Below are positions 27,706 to 36,486 of a stretch of 64,000 nucleotides of DNA, in pieces. Origin of the DNA: Caballeronia sp. INDeC2 (GTDB taxonomy: Bacteria > Pseudomonadota > Gammaproteobacteria > Burkholderiales > Burkholderiaceae); contig NZ_JALQDG010000046.1 in assembly GCF_023631325.1 (NCBI RefSeq), forward strand, positions 1 through 64,000, given 5' to 3'. Below the pieces are notes generated by a model, which saw only the letters and a program-made list of their open reading frames with translations, was not told the origin of the DNA and searched no databases. Each line of letters opens with the position of its first letter. The stretch's first letter is position 1. A program made the translations under genes and the position numbers.

Positions 27706-28085
27706 TCAGCCGCCTTCTTCTTCGATTTAGATTGATTGAATTCGATAGCCGCGCGCACGAGATTCTTGAACGCACGCGCATCGATCTTGTCACCCTCGAA
27801 GAAATCGATCGCGCGCCGCGCATTGCCTTCGAGGCCCGCGTTGAAGAGCTTGTTGGGATCGGCAAGGCTCGCGCCGTTGGCGAACGTCAGCTTCACTTTT
27901 CCCTTATGCGCGTTAGCCACCGCGATCATGCCGTCGCGATACCAAACGGGACTGCCCATGTACTTCCATTCCTCGACGATGCCGCCATCCGCCGCGAGGA
28001 TGATCTTGCGCATGTTGGCGAATGTCTCGCCGCGCCAGTCCGTGATGCCTGCAATCAACGCGTCGATTCGCTCCGATGGGTTCAT
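27702..28085 (-). CDS. DUF1801-family protein
   Basis: A 127-residue cytosolic protein of the DUF1801 (YdhG-like) fold. Family features: EEWKYMGSPVWYRDGMIAVANAHKGKVKLTFANGASL, followed by FNAGLEGNARRAIDFFEGDKID. Known members are small, with a fold related to frataxin-like domains; the function is not established. Start ATG 28085 is chosen because GGAG lies seven bases upstream; an alternative ATG at 28097 adds four residues. It overlaps the methyltransferase gene tail to tail by 4 bp. Confidence 0.85.
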   Translation of the reverse strand: MNPSERIDALIAGITDWRGETFANMRKIILAADGGIVEEWKYMGSPVWYRDGMIAVANAHKGKVKLTFANGASLADPNKLFNAGLEGNARRAIDFFEGDKIDARAFKNLVRAAIEFNQSKSKKKAAD

Positions 28086-28137
28086 GCGTGTCTCCATGCT
28101 TCTGAGTTTCGACGTCGATGATTCTAAAGCAACGCCA

Positions 28138-28677
28138 TCAGCGCATGAGACCCGGACTGCCGATCGTGATCTGCAACCGCTGAGCCTGATCGAGCTGAAA
28201 GATGAACGACGGACGCGAGCGGATCAAGAGCGTGCGCACATCCGCGCTGCGCGCCGTGCGGATATAGCCATCGACGGTATTGACGAGCTTCTGGAGAAAG
28301 GCGACTTCGCGATCGAGATACGCTTCGTCGAAATCATAAGTACTGGTCTCGTTGAGATCGGCGATATCGTCGGTGCTTTGCTTCGTCAATGCATCGCTCG
28401 TCGGGCTGCGTTGCGGCTGCGTGCCGTATCTTTGCATCAGCGTGGCGATTTCCTGATTGACCTGCGCATGCTCCGACACGATCCGCCTCGCGAACACCTG
28501 CAGGCTATTGGAGCGCGTCTTGCGCAACGCCAGATTGCCCGCCGCGATCTCCGCCTGATTCGCGACGAGAATCACGCCGAGCATTTGCTCATCGGAGAGG
28601 GGCCGCTCTTGCGCCTTCACGCAGACGGTCCACGCCAACAGCAATAACATTGTCGCTGCGATACGTTTGCCGTTCAT
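28138..28677 (-). CDS. DUF4142 exported protein
   Basis: A 179-residue protein with a signal peptide (KRIAATMLLLLAWTVCVKAQ), then a ferritin-like four-helix DUF4142 domain: GVILVANQAEIAAGNLALRKTRSNSLQVFARRIVSEHAQVNQEI, and DEAYLDREVAFLQKLVNTVDGYI. DUF4142 members are exported and often stress-induced; the role is not known. GGAGG lies seven to eleven bases before ATG 28677. It is in the same direction as the DUF1801 gene (52-bp gap) and 42 bp after the diguanylate cyclase, so a shared transcript is possible. Confidence 0.87.
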   Translation of the reverse strand: MNGKRIAATMLLLLAWTVCVKAQERPLSDEQMLGVILVANQAEIAAGNLALRKTRSNSLQVFARRIVSEHAQVNQEIATLMQRYGTQPQRSPTSDALTKQSTDDIADLNETSTYDFDEAYLDREVAFLQKLVNTVDGYIRTARSADVRTLLIRSRPSFIFQLDQAQRLQITIGSPGLMR

Positions 28678-28719
28678 CCGCGCCTCCGGGTTGTATCGAC
28701 AGCGATGACTCTACCTCGA

Positions 28720-29838
28720 TCACACCGTCAGCGTGTTGCGGCCCGCGAGCTTCGCGCGATACAGCGCAACGTCCGCGCGTTGCAGCGCTTCGTGAAAGCC
28801 CGCATCGTTCGCGCCGATCTGCGATACACCGATGCTCGTCGTCCATTCCGGCATGCCCTCGGTGTATTTGCGGCACGCAGCGTGGATCTGGTTCGCGCAG
28901 GCCTGTGCATCCGATGCGCGCGACGCCGGAACGATCGCGACGAACTCATCGCCGCCGAGCCGCCCGAACTCGCCGCCCAGCGACCCAACTTCCGCCCCCG
29001 CAAGCCGCGCAAGTTCGATCAACACGTTGTCGCCCGCGAGGTGACCGTGCCGGTCGTTGATCTGCTTGAAGTGATCGAGGTCGATGGCAAGCACGGTCGC
29101 GCCCGGCGCGGCGAGGCGCTTCGCGTGGAAGTCGAATCCGGCGCGGTTCCAGACGCCCGTCAGCGGGTCGCGCAGCGCGGCATCGCGCAAACGTTGCTGC
29201 GCGCGCTCGGCGGGAATCGCAAGCAGGCCGAGATTGAGCACGCCCAGCAGCAACTGGTCGGAGAGCATTGGAATCAGCGCGAGATAATTGATGCCCGGAC
29301 CGGACCACGCGTAGGCTGCGAGCGTCACGGCATAACCCGGCAGATAGCCCAGCATCGCAAGGCCGGCTATGCGACGCGCGCGGCTTTTCTCACGCCGTCC
29401 GCTCGACCATAGGGTCACGCCGGTGATCGCTGCCGAGATCGCGACGCTGACCGTGTCGCCCGCATGCGTCAACATCGACACTAGTGGACCATGACCACCG
29501 ATCCATCCCGGCAAGACATGCGCCGCGACGCAGCCCAGGATCATCGCTGGCATCCACCAGCGCAACGGCGGCTTGCGGTCGAAAGCGCGCAAGCCCGAGA
29601 TGATCAGCATGTTGGTGGCCGCGAGCGCGCCGAGCAGCAGGCCGATCAGAAGCGGATGGCCACGCGCGGGGCCGAAGCCCGTCAGCACGGCCGCGTAGAG
29701 AAAAGAACTCGCCGACCAGTGCACGAACTGTGGTTCGATCTTTCGGCCGAAGCGCACGAGCGCGAAGACGAGCCCGAACGCCGTGCTCGCGAGCACGCTG
29801 CAAAGGCGTAGTGTGTCTGTGTCAGGTGTGTGGAACAT
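28720..29838 (-). CDS. Membrane-bound diguanylate cyclase (GGDEF)
   Basis: About 372 residues. N-terminal ~195 residues hold five to six transmembrane segments (LCSVLASTAFGLVFALVRF, LLIGLLLGALAATNMLII, MPAMILGCVAAHVLPGW), an unassigned membrane sensor domain. A GGDEF domain follows: DPLTGVWNRAGFDFHAK, IDLDHFKQINDRHGHLAGD, then the intact RLGGDEF active site. It should make cyclic di-GMP at the inner membrane. No RxxD inhibitory site is present before GGDEF, so product inhibition may be absent. Start ATG 29838 is chosen to begin at the membrane domain; longer in-frame starts at 29871 and 29949 are less likely. Confidence 0.9.
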   Translation of the reverse strand: MFHTPDTDTLRLCSVLASTAFGLVFALVRFGRKIEPQFVHWSASSFLYAAVLTGFGPARGHPLLIGLLLGALAATNMLIISGLRAFDRKPPLRWWMPAMILGCVAAHVLPGWIGGHGPLVSMLTHAGDTVSVAISAAITGVTLWSSGRREKSRARRIAGLAMLGYLPGYAVTLAAYAWSGPGINYLALIPMLSDQLLLGVLNLGLLAIPAERAQQRLRDAALRDPLTGVWNRAGFDFHAKRLAAPGATVLAIDLDHFKQINDRHGHLAGDNVLIELARLAGAEVGSLGGEFGRLGGDEFVAIVPASRASDAQACANQIHAACRKYTEGMPEWTTSIGVSQIGANDAGFHEALQRADVALYRAKLAGRNTLTV

Positions 29839-30035
29839 GGAAAAGCCCGCCACGTGCGATGGCCGGGACATCGAGCGTCGTCGACAGCGGATCGCATCGC
29901 GACAAAACGGCCGTATGGCACTTCCGATTAAACGGCACGTACCCAGCAAAACTTTAATGCCGCTTATCTTGCGGCATAAGGCTTGCTGACGGACGTAATT
30001 CCCGCGTAGTCGTCACGGAAAAGGAGACGCCCATC

Positions 30036-30620
30036 ATGAAACTGTATTACGCACCCGGCGCATGCAGTCTCGCCGATCACATTGCGATGCATGAAGCAGG
30101 CCTGGACTTCGATCGCGTGAAAGTCGATCTAAAGAACAAGGTCACCGAGGACGGCACGCCGTTCAACGAAATCAATCCGAAGAGTTATGTGCCCGTAGTC
30201 GAACTCGACGATGGCAAGCGCCTCACCGAGAACGTCGCGATTCTCTGGTGGATTGCGCAGAAAGCGCCATCGCTTGCGCCTTCCGGCGACGATGGAAGTG
30301 TGCGCCTGCTGGAAACGCTCGCGTTCATTTCAACGGAGATTCACAAGCAGTTCGCTCGCGTGTTCCGTCCGTCGTCCGATGCGGAGGCCACGGCCGCACG
30401 CGAGAAAATCGGCCAACGCTTTGCGCTCATCGCGAAGACGATGCGCGGCGATTATCTGTTTGGGGACAAGGTGAGCGTCGCGGATGCGTATCTTTTTACC
30501 ATGCTTACATGGGCGCAGAAAATGAACGTCGATATGCCCGCGGAACTTCAGGCGTTCTACAAGCGCATGCGTGAACGGCCAGCCGTGAAGCTGGCGTTCG
30601 AGCACGAAGGTCTCGAATGA
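30036..30620 (+). CDS. Glutathione S-transferase, bacterial beta-class-like
   Basis: 194 residues, within the family range. The N-terminal thioredoxin-like glutathione domain starts MKLYYAPGACSLADHIAMHEAGLDFDRVKVDL, with the Tyr/Cys/Ser of YAPGACSLA in the beta-class active-site position, and a cis-proline in SYVPVVEL. The TENVAILWWIA segment binds the gamma-glutamyl part. The C-terminal helical domain ends with SVADAYLFTMLTWA and VKLAFEHEG. It conjugates glutathione to electrophiles in the cytosol; the target is unknown. AGGAG lies six to ten bases upstream of ATG 30036. A small hairpin (ATGCCGC ... GCGGCAT, 29957-29977) lies in the upstream gap. Confidence 0.93.
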   Translation: MKLYYAPGACSLADHIAMHEAGLDFDRVKVDLKNKVTEDGTPFNEINPKSYVPVVELDDGKRLTENVAILWWIAQKAPSLAPSGDDGSVRLLETLAFISTEIHKQFARVFRPSSDAEATAAREKIGQRFALIAKTMRGDYLFGDKVSVADAYLFTMLTWAQKMNVDMPAELQAFYKRMRERPAVKLAFEHEGLE

Positions 30621-30720
30621 CGAATCGCGCATGACGCACGCGCCGCAAGCGGGTCCGCGATTTGCTGGCCCGTTGCGTAGGCGTGCGTCGCGCGCCTCAT
30701 CACTATTTCCGGAGGCCATC

Positions 30721-30927
30721 ATGGAGCCAGGCAAGCCCGTGCCGCACGCCACCGCCGACGACATGGACGAACCCACAGGACGCGACGAATCCGCGCCAGC
30801 GTCCTCTCAGGACACGAAGCAGCGGCAACTCGACGAGCGCGAAAAGCGCACGCACGAAGCATCGGAAAACGAGCTGCCGTCGTCGCAAGAGAAGAACCCG
30901 GTGCCGCCCGATTCCAGCAAGCCGTGA
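30721..30927 (+). CDS. Small hydrophilic hypothetical protein
   Basis: A 68-residue, very polar protein with many Glu, Asp, Ser, Arg and Lys (DEPTGRDES, KQRQLDEREKRTHEASENE). No domain, signal or membrane segment is recognisable; it is probably intrinsically disordered. TCCGGAGG lies seven bases before ATG 30721, which supports translation, and it overlaps the following gene by four bases (GTGA). Function is unknown; similar acidic small proteins are common in Burkholderia. Confidence 0.6.
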   Translation: MEPGKPVPHATADDMDEPTGRDESAPASSQDTKQRQLDEREKRTHEASENELPSSQEKNPVPPDSSKP

Positions 30928-31202
30928 TTCCGTGGCAAGCCGTCGTTGCGGCAGCGCTGATGGGCGCGATCGTCTGCTACACGCACTACGAGATTCCGAG
31001 CTTCACGAGCGGCCAGGGGAAACGGCGCACCGCGCATGCCGTGTTGATCGTGGTGTCGCTCGCATTCGGCGCAATGGGCGCTTGCACGCTGGATTTGCCG
31101 ATGCCAACTTGGCTCGTGTTCGCGCTTGGCTTCGGCACGGTGCATGTGCCCGCAGCCGCGATCCTCGCCCTCAAGCGAGCGCGCGGCGCGGGCATGTCCT
31201 GA
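30924..31202 (+). CDS. Small membrane protein, function unknown
   Basis: 92 residues with three likely transmembrane helices (VVAAALMGAIVCYTHYEI, AHAVLIVVSLAFGAMGACTL, WLVFALGFGTVHVPAAAILAL). No family is recognised. GTG 30924 overlaps the stop of the preceding polar protein gene (GTGA), suggesting the two are translated together. The RRTAHA loop is positively charged. Role unknown; a small integral inner-membrane protein is all that can be said. Confidence 0.65.
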   Translation: MIPWQAVVAAALMGAIVCYTHYEIPSFTSGQGKRRTAHAVLIVVSLAFGAMGACTLDLPMPTWLVFALGFGTVHVPAAAILALKRARGAGMS

Positions 31203-31231
31203 CCGCATTGCACTCAACGAGGGATCACATC

Positions 31232-31444
31232 ATGGCAACCGAGACTTACGTTCGCAACGGGCATCACGTCCAGATCACCATCGATCACGATCCGACGGGA
31301 CAGTTCACCTGGTCCTACACGATCGATGCGGACGGCTACACCGAGATGCGCGATCGCCCGCTGGAGACTCCCGAGGCGGCGATGGAAGCGGCTAAGAATC
31401 ACGCGAATGCGAAGGCCGACATGCTGCCAGCAGGCGACGCGTGA
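31232..31444 (+). CDS. Small conserved hypothetical protein (70 aa)
   Basis: 70 residues starting MATETYVRNGHHVQITIDHDPTG, then FTWSYTIDADGYTEMRDRPL and a helical tail EAAMEAAKNHANAKADM. It looks like a mixed beta-strand then helix domain, without cysteine or signal. GAGGGA lies upstream of ATG 31232, supporting the start. The pattern resembles small orphan proteins common in Burkholderia; no function is known. It lies 29 bp after the membrane protein gene on the same strand. Confidence 0.65.
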   Translation: MATETYVRNGHHVQITIDHDPTGQFTWSYTIDADGYTEMRDRPLETPEAAMEAAKNHANAKADMLPAGDA

Positions 31445-31955
31445 TGACTACGTTTTAGAGTACGACCTGAACCCCAAGCTCAACGACATCTTCGCTTCGA
31501 AGTCCGTAGTATTCCGCTGTCGATACGGAATGAAACGACATCTCACCGAAAAGACGCTCGCGCCAGCGCGGCATCTGACCGTGTGAGCAACCGGGCGTCG
31601 CCTCGTCGCGCGGCACGAGCGCCTACGAGGGTGCGGCGAAGAAGAGCGGCTGTTTCGCTGCGCCCGGCTGACGCAAGATCGTCGTGGCCTGCCCGAAATA
31701 ACCGATGGCGTGATGAATGGCTCGAACTTTGGGCTACCTGACTCAAGCCCTCGACCGCGGACCATGGATGCCGCGGGCGTGATCATCGAATCATGCATCG
31801 CAATCCGCATTCCGATTGTAAGGCTGCACTGCTTTCAAATTACCTACGTAATTCAACGTAAGCGTTGCTTACACATGCTCACGCCATTTCTTCCGTTCAT
31901 TGCGTAAAGTCCGGGGCATCGAGATTATCCCTTCGCAACCTACAAGAGGAAGAAC
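31445..31955. other. Intergenic region without recognisable gene
   Basis: Both strands were read. Open frames here are arginine- and serine-rich and lack ribosome sites, so they look like shadows. A short minus-strand frame near 31620-31730 (IHHAIGYFGQATTILRQPG) has no start codon and is not called. The final ~120 bp are AT-rich and contain TACGTAATTCAACGTAAGCG, so they probably hold the promoter of the RcnB-like gene at 31956. Confidence 0.4.
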
Positions 31956-32369
31956 ATGAAGAAGAATCGAATCGTCGCCGCGTTGCTTTGCACGACCATC
32001 GGACTGACGACGGGTGCGGCATTCGCCCAGCCCGCGCCGGGCGGTCCGGACGGTTATCGCGACATGAATCGCGGTCCCGGCGGCCCTGGCGCACCCGGCC
32101 ACGGCCCCGAGATGAACGGCCACAACGGATACGATCACAACGCCCCGCGCCCGCCCGAGCATGCAAACAACGAATCGCGTCATCCCGACTGGCACAAGGG
32201 CGAACGGCTGTCGTCCGACTACCGCAACCATCAGTACGTCGTCGATGACTGGCATGGCCACGGCCTGCGCCAGCCGCCGCGCGGATACCAATGGGTCGGC
32301 GTGGGCGCGGACTATCTGCTGGTCGCGGTCGCGTCGGGCGTCATCGCGCAGGTCGTGATGTCGCAATAA
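31956..32369 (+). CDS. RcnB-family periplasmic protein
   Basis: 137 residues with a signal peptide (KKNRIVAALLCTTIGLTTGAAFAQ). Then comes a Gly/Pro/His-rich stretch (about residues 24-75, with many His and Asp), then the RcnB-like domain: DWHKGERLSSDYRNHQYVVDDWHGHGLRQPPRGYQWVGVGADYLLV. RcnB proteins are periplasmic and linked to nickel/cobalt homeostasis in E. coli; the His-rich segment could bind metal, though that is inferred. A ribosome site AAGAGGAA precedes ATG 31956. A hairpin terminator follows at 32409. Confidence 0.88.
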   Translation: MKKNRIVAALLCTTIGLTTGAAFAQPAPGGPDGYRDMNRGPGGPGAPGHGPEMNGHNGYDHNAPRPPEHANNESRHPDWHKGERLSSDYRNHQYVVDDWHGHGLRQPPRGYQWVGVGADYLLVAVASGVIAQVVMSQ

Positions 32370-32408
32370 CTTACGCACTCACTTCCTTCTTAACGCCTGA
32401 AAAGAAAA

Positions 32409-32428
32409 GCCCGCCTGTTCAGGCGGGC
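32409..32428 (-). terminator. Rho-independent-type hairpin after the zinc-ribbon gene
   Basis: Perfect 8-bp stem GCCCGCCT / AGGCGGGC with a GTTC loop. On the minus strand it is followed by TTTTCTTTTC, the U-tract, so it ends minus-strand transcripts; the convergent RcnB gene may also use it. Confidence 0.75.
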
Positions 32429-32491
32429 AATATGCGCTCAACGAGAGGGGATCGAAGCGCACATTCAAACCACTACGTCACCGGATAAAGG

Positions 32492-32698
32492 CTATGAAGC
32501 TTTACCGCGGACATTTCCAGGCGCGTCGCGCTGTTCCATCGCTCCGCCCGGCCGGTCCGGCGCCGTGACCGTCTGATCGAAGATGAAGCCCATCGCGATA
32601 TGCTCGGTGTTCGGGGAGCCGCATGCGGGGCACCTGTCGTCTTCGAGAGCATCGTCCGAGTAAATGAGCTTGTTGCATGCCACACAGCGGATCAACAT
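32492..32698 (-). CDS. Small zinc-ribbon protein
   Basis: About 68 residues: MLIRCVACNKLIYSDDALEDDRCPACGSPNTEH. Two CxxC pairs (CVAC near residue 5 and CPAC near residue 23) make a zinc ribbon. The tail is polar and probably disordered. A GGGAG ribosome site six bases upstream supports the start at 32698 over the in-frame ATG at 32743. Such ribbons act in nucleic-acid or protein binding; the role here is unknown. It is convergent with the RcnB gene and divergent from the TPP enzyme gene. Confidence 0.72.
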   Translation of the reverse strand: MLIRCVACNKLIYSDDALEDDRCPACGSPNTEHIAMGFIFDQTVTAPDRPGGAMEQRDAPGNVRGKAS

Positions 32699-32902
32699 CT
32701 TTACTCCCGAGGTCGAGTGCGAGGTTTTTAATTTATATGTCAAAACCGCCGGGCCGCCAATTGCTCTTTACGCGTATCTGCCAGGCTTCTTGGCTGCTCC
32801 ATTCATCGATAGACGTAGCAAGCGTCGATCCCGCACAGCGTTCGAACGCGGCATGAGTTTTGCGCGCATCGCACGCGAATGATGCTATCGGAGATGTTCA
32901 GC

Positions 32903-34699
32903 ATGGCTAAGACCGTGGGCGATTTTCTTATCGAACGTTTGCATGCCTGGGGCGTGCGCCGCATTTATGGCTATCCCGGTGACGGCATCAATGGCGTATT
33001 CGGCGCACTCAATCGCGCTGAAGGCAAGATCGAATTCATTCAGGCACGGCACGAAGAGATGGCCGCTTTCATGGCCTCCGCGCACGCCAAGTTCACCGGT
33101 GAGCTCGGCGTGTGCATTGCAACCTCGGGGCCGGGGGCATCGCATCTCATCACGGGTCTTTACGATGCGCGTCTCGACCACATGCCGGTCCTCGCCATCG
33201 CAGGCCAGCAAGCGCGTGCGGCTTTGGGCGGCCACTATCAGCAGGAACTCGATCTGCCCGCAATGTTCAAGGACGTGGCCGGCGCCTTCGTGCAGCAGGC
33301 GAGCGTACCCTCTCAAATGCCGCATCTCGTCGATCGCGCGGTGCGTATCGCGCTATCGGAACGTAAGGTGACGGCGCTCATTCTGCCCAACGATCTGCAG
33401 GACCTCGAATACGAACCGCCGGGCCGCAAGCATGGCACGCTGCATTCGGGTGTCGGCTATCGTGCGCCGAAAATCGTGCCTTATAACGACGATCTGCAAC
33501 GCGCCGCCGATGTCCTCAACGCGGGAAAGAAGGTCGCGATTCTCGTCGGCGCGGGCGCATTGCAGGCGACCGACGAAGTTATCGCCGTCGCAGACAAGCT
33601 CGGCGCGGGCGTCGCGAAGGCACTGCTCGGCAAGGCCGCGTTGCCCGACGATCTGCCCTACGTCACAGGCTCGATCGGCCTGCTCGGCACCGAACCGAGC
33701 TACAAGATGATGAACGGTTGCGACACGCTGCTCATGATCGGCTCGGGCTTCCCGTACGCCGAGTTTCTGCCGAAAGAAGGCGCCGCGCGCGGCGTGCAGA
33801 TCGACATCAAGGCGGACATGCTTTCCATACGCTATCCGATGGAAGTGAATCTCGTTGGCGATAGCGCCGAGACCTTGCGCGCGCTCTTGCCCTTGCTGCA
33901 ACAGAAGACGGATCTCGCATGGCGCAAGGATATCGAAGGCTGGGTCGAAGACTGGTGGAAGACGCTGGAGAAGCGCGCGATAACCCCCGCTAAAAGCGGC
34001 GTGAATCCTCAGCGCACGGTGTGGGAGTTGTCGCCGCGCGTGCCCGCGAATGCAATCGTCACGAGCGATTCTGGGTCGGTCGCCAACTGGTACGCGCGCG
34101 ATTTGAAGGTGAAGCGCGGCATGATGTGCTCGCTGTCGGGCGGGCTCGCTTCGATGGGCGCAGCCGTGCCCTATGCGATCGCCGCGAAGTTCGCGTATCC
34201 GGATCGGCCCGTGATCGCGCTCGTCGGCGATGGCGCGATGCAGATGAACAACATGGCCGAACTCATCACGGTCGCGAAGTACTGGAAGCAATGGTCGAAT
34301 CCCTGCTGGATCTGCATGGTGCTCAATAACGAGGACCTGAATCAGGTGACGTGGGAGCAACGCGTGATGGAAGGCGATCCGAAGTTCGAGGCGTCGCAGA
34401 GCATTCCGTCGGTGCCCTATCACAAGTTCGCGGAAATGATCGGCCTGAAAGGCTTCTATGTCGACGACGACGAGCGCATGGCCGCCGTATGGGATGAAGC
34501 GCTCGCAGCGGATCGTCCCGTGGTGATCGAGGTGAAGGCGGACCCGAACGTGCCGCCGATGCCGCCGCATATCACGCTGCAGCAGGCGAAGGCCTTCGCG
34601 ACCACGCTCATGAAGGGCGATCCGAGCCAGGGCAACGTGATCGTCGATACGGCGAAGCAGGTGCTCGGCGCGGTGCTGCCGGGACATAAGGACAACTAA
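32903..34699 (+). CDS. Thiamine-diphosphate-dependent enzyme (pyruvate oxidase-like)
   Basis: About 598 residues. The N-terminal pyrimidine domain has GDGINGVFGALNRAEGKIEFIQARHEEMAAF, whose Glu in RHEEM is the conserved TPP-activating glutamate. The central domain is FAD/nucleotide-binding-like (VAILVGAGALQATDEV). The C-terminal domain has LVGDGAMQMNNMAELITVAKYW...NNEDLNQ, the GDG-x(25-30)-N TPP/Mg motif. Similar proteins (pyruvate oxidase PoxB or acetolactate-synthase-like) make acetate or acetyl units from pyruvate; exact reaction is unknown. ATG 32903 has GGAG upstream; a start at 32879 is also in frame. A hairpin follows at 34713. Confidence 0.87.
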   Translation: MAKTVGDFLIERLHAWGVRRIYGYPGDGINGVFGALNRAEGKIEFIQARHEEMAAFMASAHAKFTGELGVCIATSGPGASHLITGLYDARLDHMPVLAIAGQQARAALGGHYQQELDLPAMFKDVAGAFVQQASVPSQMPHLVDRAVRIALSERKVTALILPNDLQDLEYEPPGRKHGTLHSGVGYRAPKIVPYNDDLQRAADVLNAGKKVAILVGAGALQATDEVIAVADKLGAGVAKALLGKAALPDDLPYVTGSIGLLGTEPSYKMMNGCDTLLMIGSGFPYAEFLPKEGAARGVQIDIKADMLSIRYPMEVNLVGDSAETLRALLPLLQQKTDLAWRKDIEGWVEDWWKTLEKRAITPAKSGVNPQRTVWELSPRVPANAIVTSDSGSVANWYARDLKVKRGMMCSLSGGLASMGAAVPYAIAAKFAYPDRPVIALVGDGAMQMNNMAELITVAKYWKQWSNPCWICMVLNNEDLNQVTWEQRVMEGDPKFEASQSIPSVPYHKFAEMIGLKGFYVDDDERMAAVWDEALAADRPVVIEVKADPNVPPMPPHITLQQAKAFATTLMKGDPSQGNVIVDTAKQVLGAVLPGHKDN

Positions 34700-34712
34700 G
34701 GCGCAAACGATT

Positions 34713-34740
34713 CGGCCCGCAGCGATGTGCTTGCGGGCCG
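34713..34740 (+). terminator. Hairpin after TPP enzyme gene
   Basis: Eight-base-pair GC stem CGGCCCGC / GCGGGCCG, 12-base loop, followed by a T-rich TTCGGTTCT. It lies 14 bp after the stop and before the convergent lipoprotein gene; a plausible terminator of moderate strength. Confidence 0.6.
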
Positions 34741-34763
34741 TTCGGTTCTATCGGCGGACAGCT

Positions 34764-35987
34764 CTATCGCGGATGCGTCGCAATGAAGTTCTTCACCGCC
34801 GCATAAGTCGGCTTCGTCGTCACGCCGTCGTTCAGCATAATGCCGTACGGACCTTGTCCCGTCGGCGGATCGTCGTAAAGCTCATAGACCTGAAGCGACT
34901 GAACGTTGTACTGCGGCGCAATCGCGAGCAGCGTGCCCATCATGTTGTTGGCCATGAATGTCGCCGCCTGATCGGCCGTGCCGGGAAAGTCCGGGCGCAT
35001 GCCCACTTCGTTGATCCAGATCGGCTTGCCGAACGATTGCAACGTGCCGATCACGTTGTAGCAAAGCGTTCCGCATGCGTGCGTGATGTCGCCCTGTTCC
35101 GAGTACCAGTGCCACGCGGTGATATCCCACGTAACGACCGGATGCCCGCTCGTGCCGTCGGGCTGCGTGCCGTTCGCGAGCATCACGTCGAGGCCCAGAT
35201 GCATCCACGTATTGCCGCCGATAATGATCTTCCCGACAGGATCGACCGACTTGATGCCCGCGATCAAACCGCGTATGACGCCACGCGCGATCTGAAAGCA
35301 ATCGTTCCTGTAGTCGGTGCTGCTCGCGCCGTCGACCCAACCGACGAGACACTCCGGCGCGAGTTCATTCGTGACTTCGTAATAGGCGTAGTGCTGCACA
35401 TTGACGATCTGTTGAGCAAGCGTATAGCTCGCCTGATACGCCGCGTTCTCGTCGGGGAAATTGAGCTGCTGCAAGATCACGGGATAAACCGTCACGCCGG
35501 ATTGAGCCATCGATTGCGCAACGCTCGCGAGCTTCTGCGCGCCGGCCACATTTGACACATCGTTGCGATATAGCGTGACGTTGAGATCCTTCAATTGCGC
35601 GAGTTGCTGCGCGGGCGTCGATGTCGTGTATGGACCGGCCGCATTGATATGGCCATTCATGCCATAGAAGACGCTGCCCGAAGGCGCGATCACAGGAAGC
35701 ACGGTGCTCGTTGCGCCGCTCGCCGGCGCGGGGCTCGACGCGGCCAACGGAGCCGATGCGCCGCTCTCGGACGGACTCGATGCAGCCGCAGGGCTCGAAG
35801 CAGCCGATGGAGCCGCTTGCGAACCGCCTGTCGTAGTCGCGCCGCCGCTATCGCCACCACCGCCTCCGCATGCAGCCAACATGAAGGCGACCGCGAAGCT
35901 CAACAACATGGAAAGTCGTCCCGGCGAATGAATTCGGCGCGACCTGAAGATGCGGGCAATGGAGGGCATGTAAATGTTCTTTGTCAT
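34764..35987 (-). CDS. Lipoprotein with glycoside-hydrolase clan GH-A-like domain
   Basis: A 407-residue lipoprotein. The signal peptide ends in a lipobox MLAAC with Cys40. Residues 41-100 are a Gly/Ser/Ala/Pro-rich linker. The rest is a TIM-barrel-like hydrolase domain: FYGMNGHINAAGPYTTSTPAQQLAQLKDLNVTLYRNDV, then YYEVTNELAPE with Asn207-Glu208 in the acid/base position of clan GH-A, and PIWINEVGM with Glu327 as likely nucleophile. It should act on a polysaccharide at the outer membrane or periplasm; substrate unknown (GH5/GH39/GH44-like are options). It faces the TPP enzyme gene tail to tail. Confidence 0.78.
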   Translation of the reverse strand: MTKNIYMPSIARIFRSRRIHSPGRLSMLLSFAVAFMLAACGGGGGDSGGATTTGGSQAAPSAASSPAAASSPSESGASAPLAASSPAPASGATSTVLPVIAPSGSVFYGMNGHINAAGPYTTSTPAQQLAQLKDLNVTLYRNDVSNVAGAQKLASVAQSMAQSGVTVYPVILQQLNFPDENAAYQASYTLAQQIVNVQHYAYYEVTNELAPECLVGWVDGASSTDYRNDCFQIARGVIRGLIAGIKSVDPVGKIIIGGNTWMHLGLDVMLANGTQPDGTSGHPVVTWDITAWHWYSEQGDITHACGTLCYNVIGTLQSFGKPIWINEVGMRPDFPGTADQAATFMANNMMGTLLAIAPQYNVQSLQVYELYDDPPTGQGPYGIMLNDGVTTKPTYAAVKNFIATHPR

Positions 35988-36486
35988 GGCAGCTTCGGGT
36001 TTTTAAAACGATATCGAGCGTCCGGTTCATTGCCGGCAGTGAAACACCCGCATCGCGTGATCACGTCATCGCGAGCAGATGCATGCTGCGTTCGATGCAC
36101 GAACGCCGCGTCGCTTCGATACGAGAGATAAGGAGCACCCCGATGGCCGATGCGCAGAGCGCGATGACCCGGGCATGGCGCTCACCGGTTGCCACAGGGG
36201 ATTTTCGCGCTTGCAATCGAATATGCCCGCGCGAAGGGAAGATCGGAATATCGTTGACGGCGTGAACATGCAACGGCATGCATGTCATGAATACGTTAGC
36301 ACATCATATCGACAGAGCCGGGTTATCGATAAAAATACCAATCGGTTCCGTTTCACCGATTCGACTGATGAAAGCACCGCGCGACTAACGTAAGGCTATC
36401 GTTGGGACCGCTGCTTGCTTCCGGCGAAATGCGCGGCGCGCGTATCACGCGCCGCAGTCGTCGAGTCCAATTCTTCACGGAGATTC
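35988..36486. other. Intergenic region upstream of lipoprotein and oxidase operons
   Basis: Divergent gap of 499 bp, so it should hold the promoters of the lipoprotein and oxidase operons. A 40-codon frame at 36143-36265 with an AAGGAG upstream and start MADAQSAMTRAW was noted; it has no recognisable domain and is left as a low-confidence possibility. Around 36295-36350 the sequence is AT-rich (ATAAAAATACCAATCGG). Confidence 0.35.

Noticed and set aside
29957..29977. ATGCCGC/GCGGCAT hairpin before the glutathione S-transferase gene
   Set aside because: Short, with no T-tract; may be chance or a weak terminator, not called as a feature.
31448..31810. Minus-strand 120-codon frame in the intergenic gap
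   Set aside because: Arg/Ser-rich composition and no ribosome site; looks non-coding.
36143..36265. 40-codon frame with a good ribosome site
   Set aside because: No domain, no conservation evidence available and located in a promoter region; left as a possibility only.
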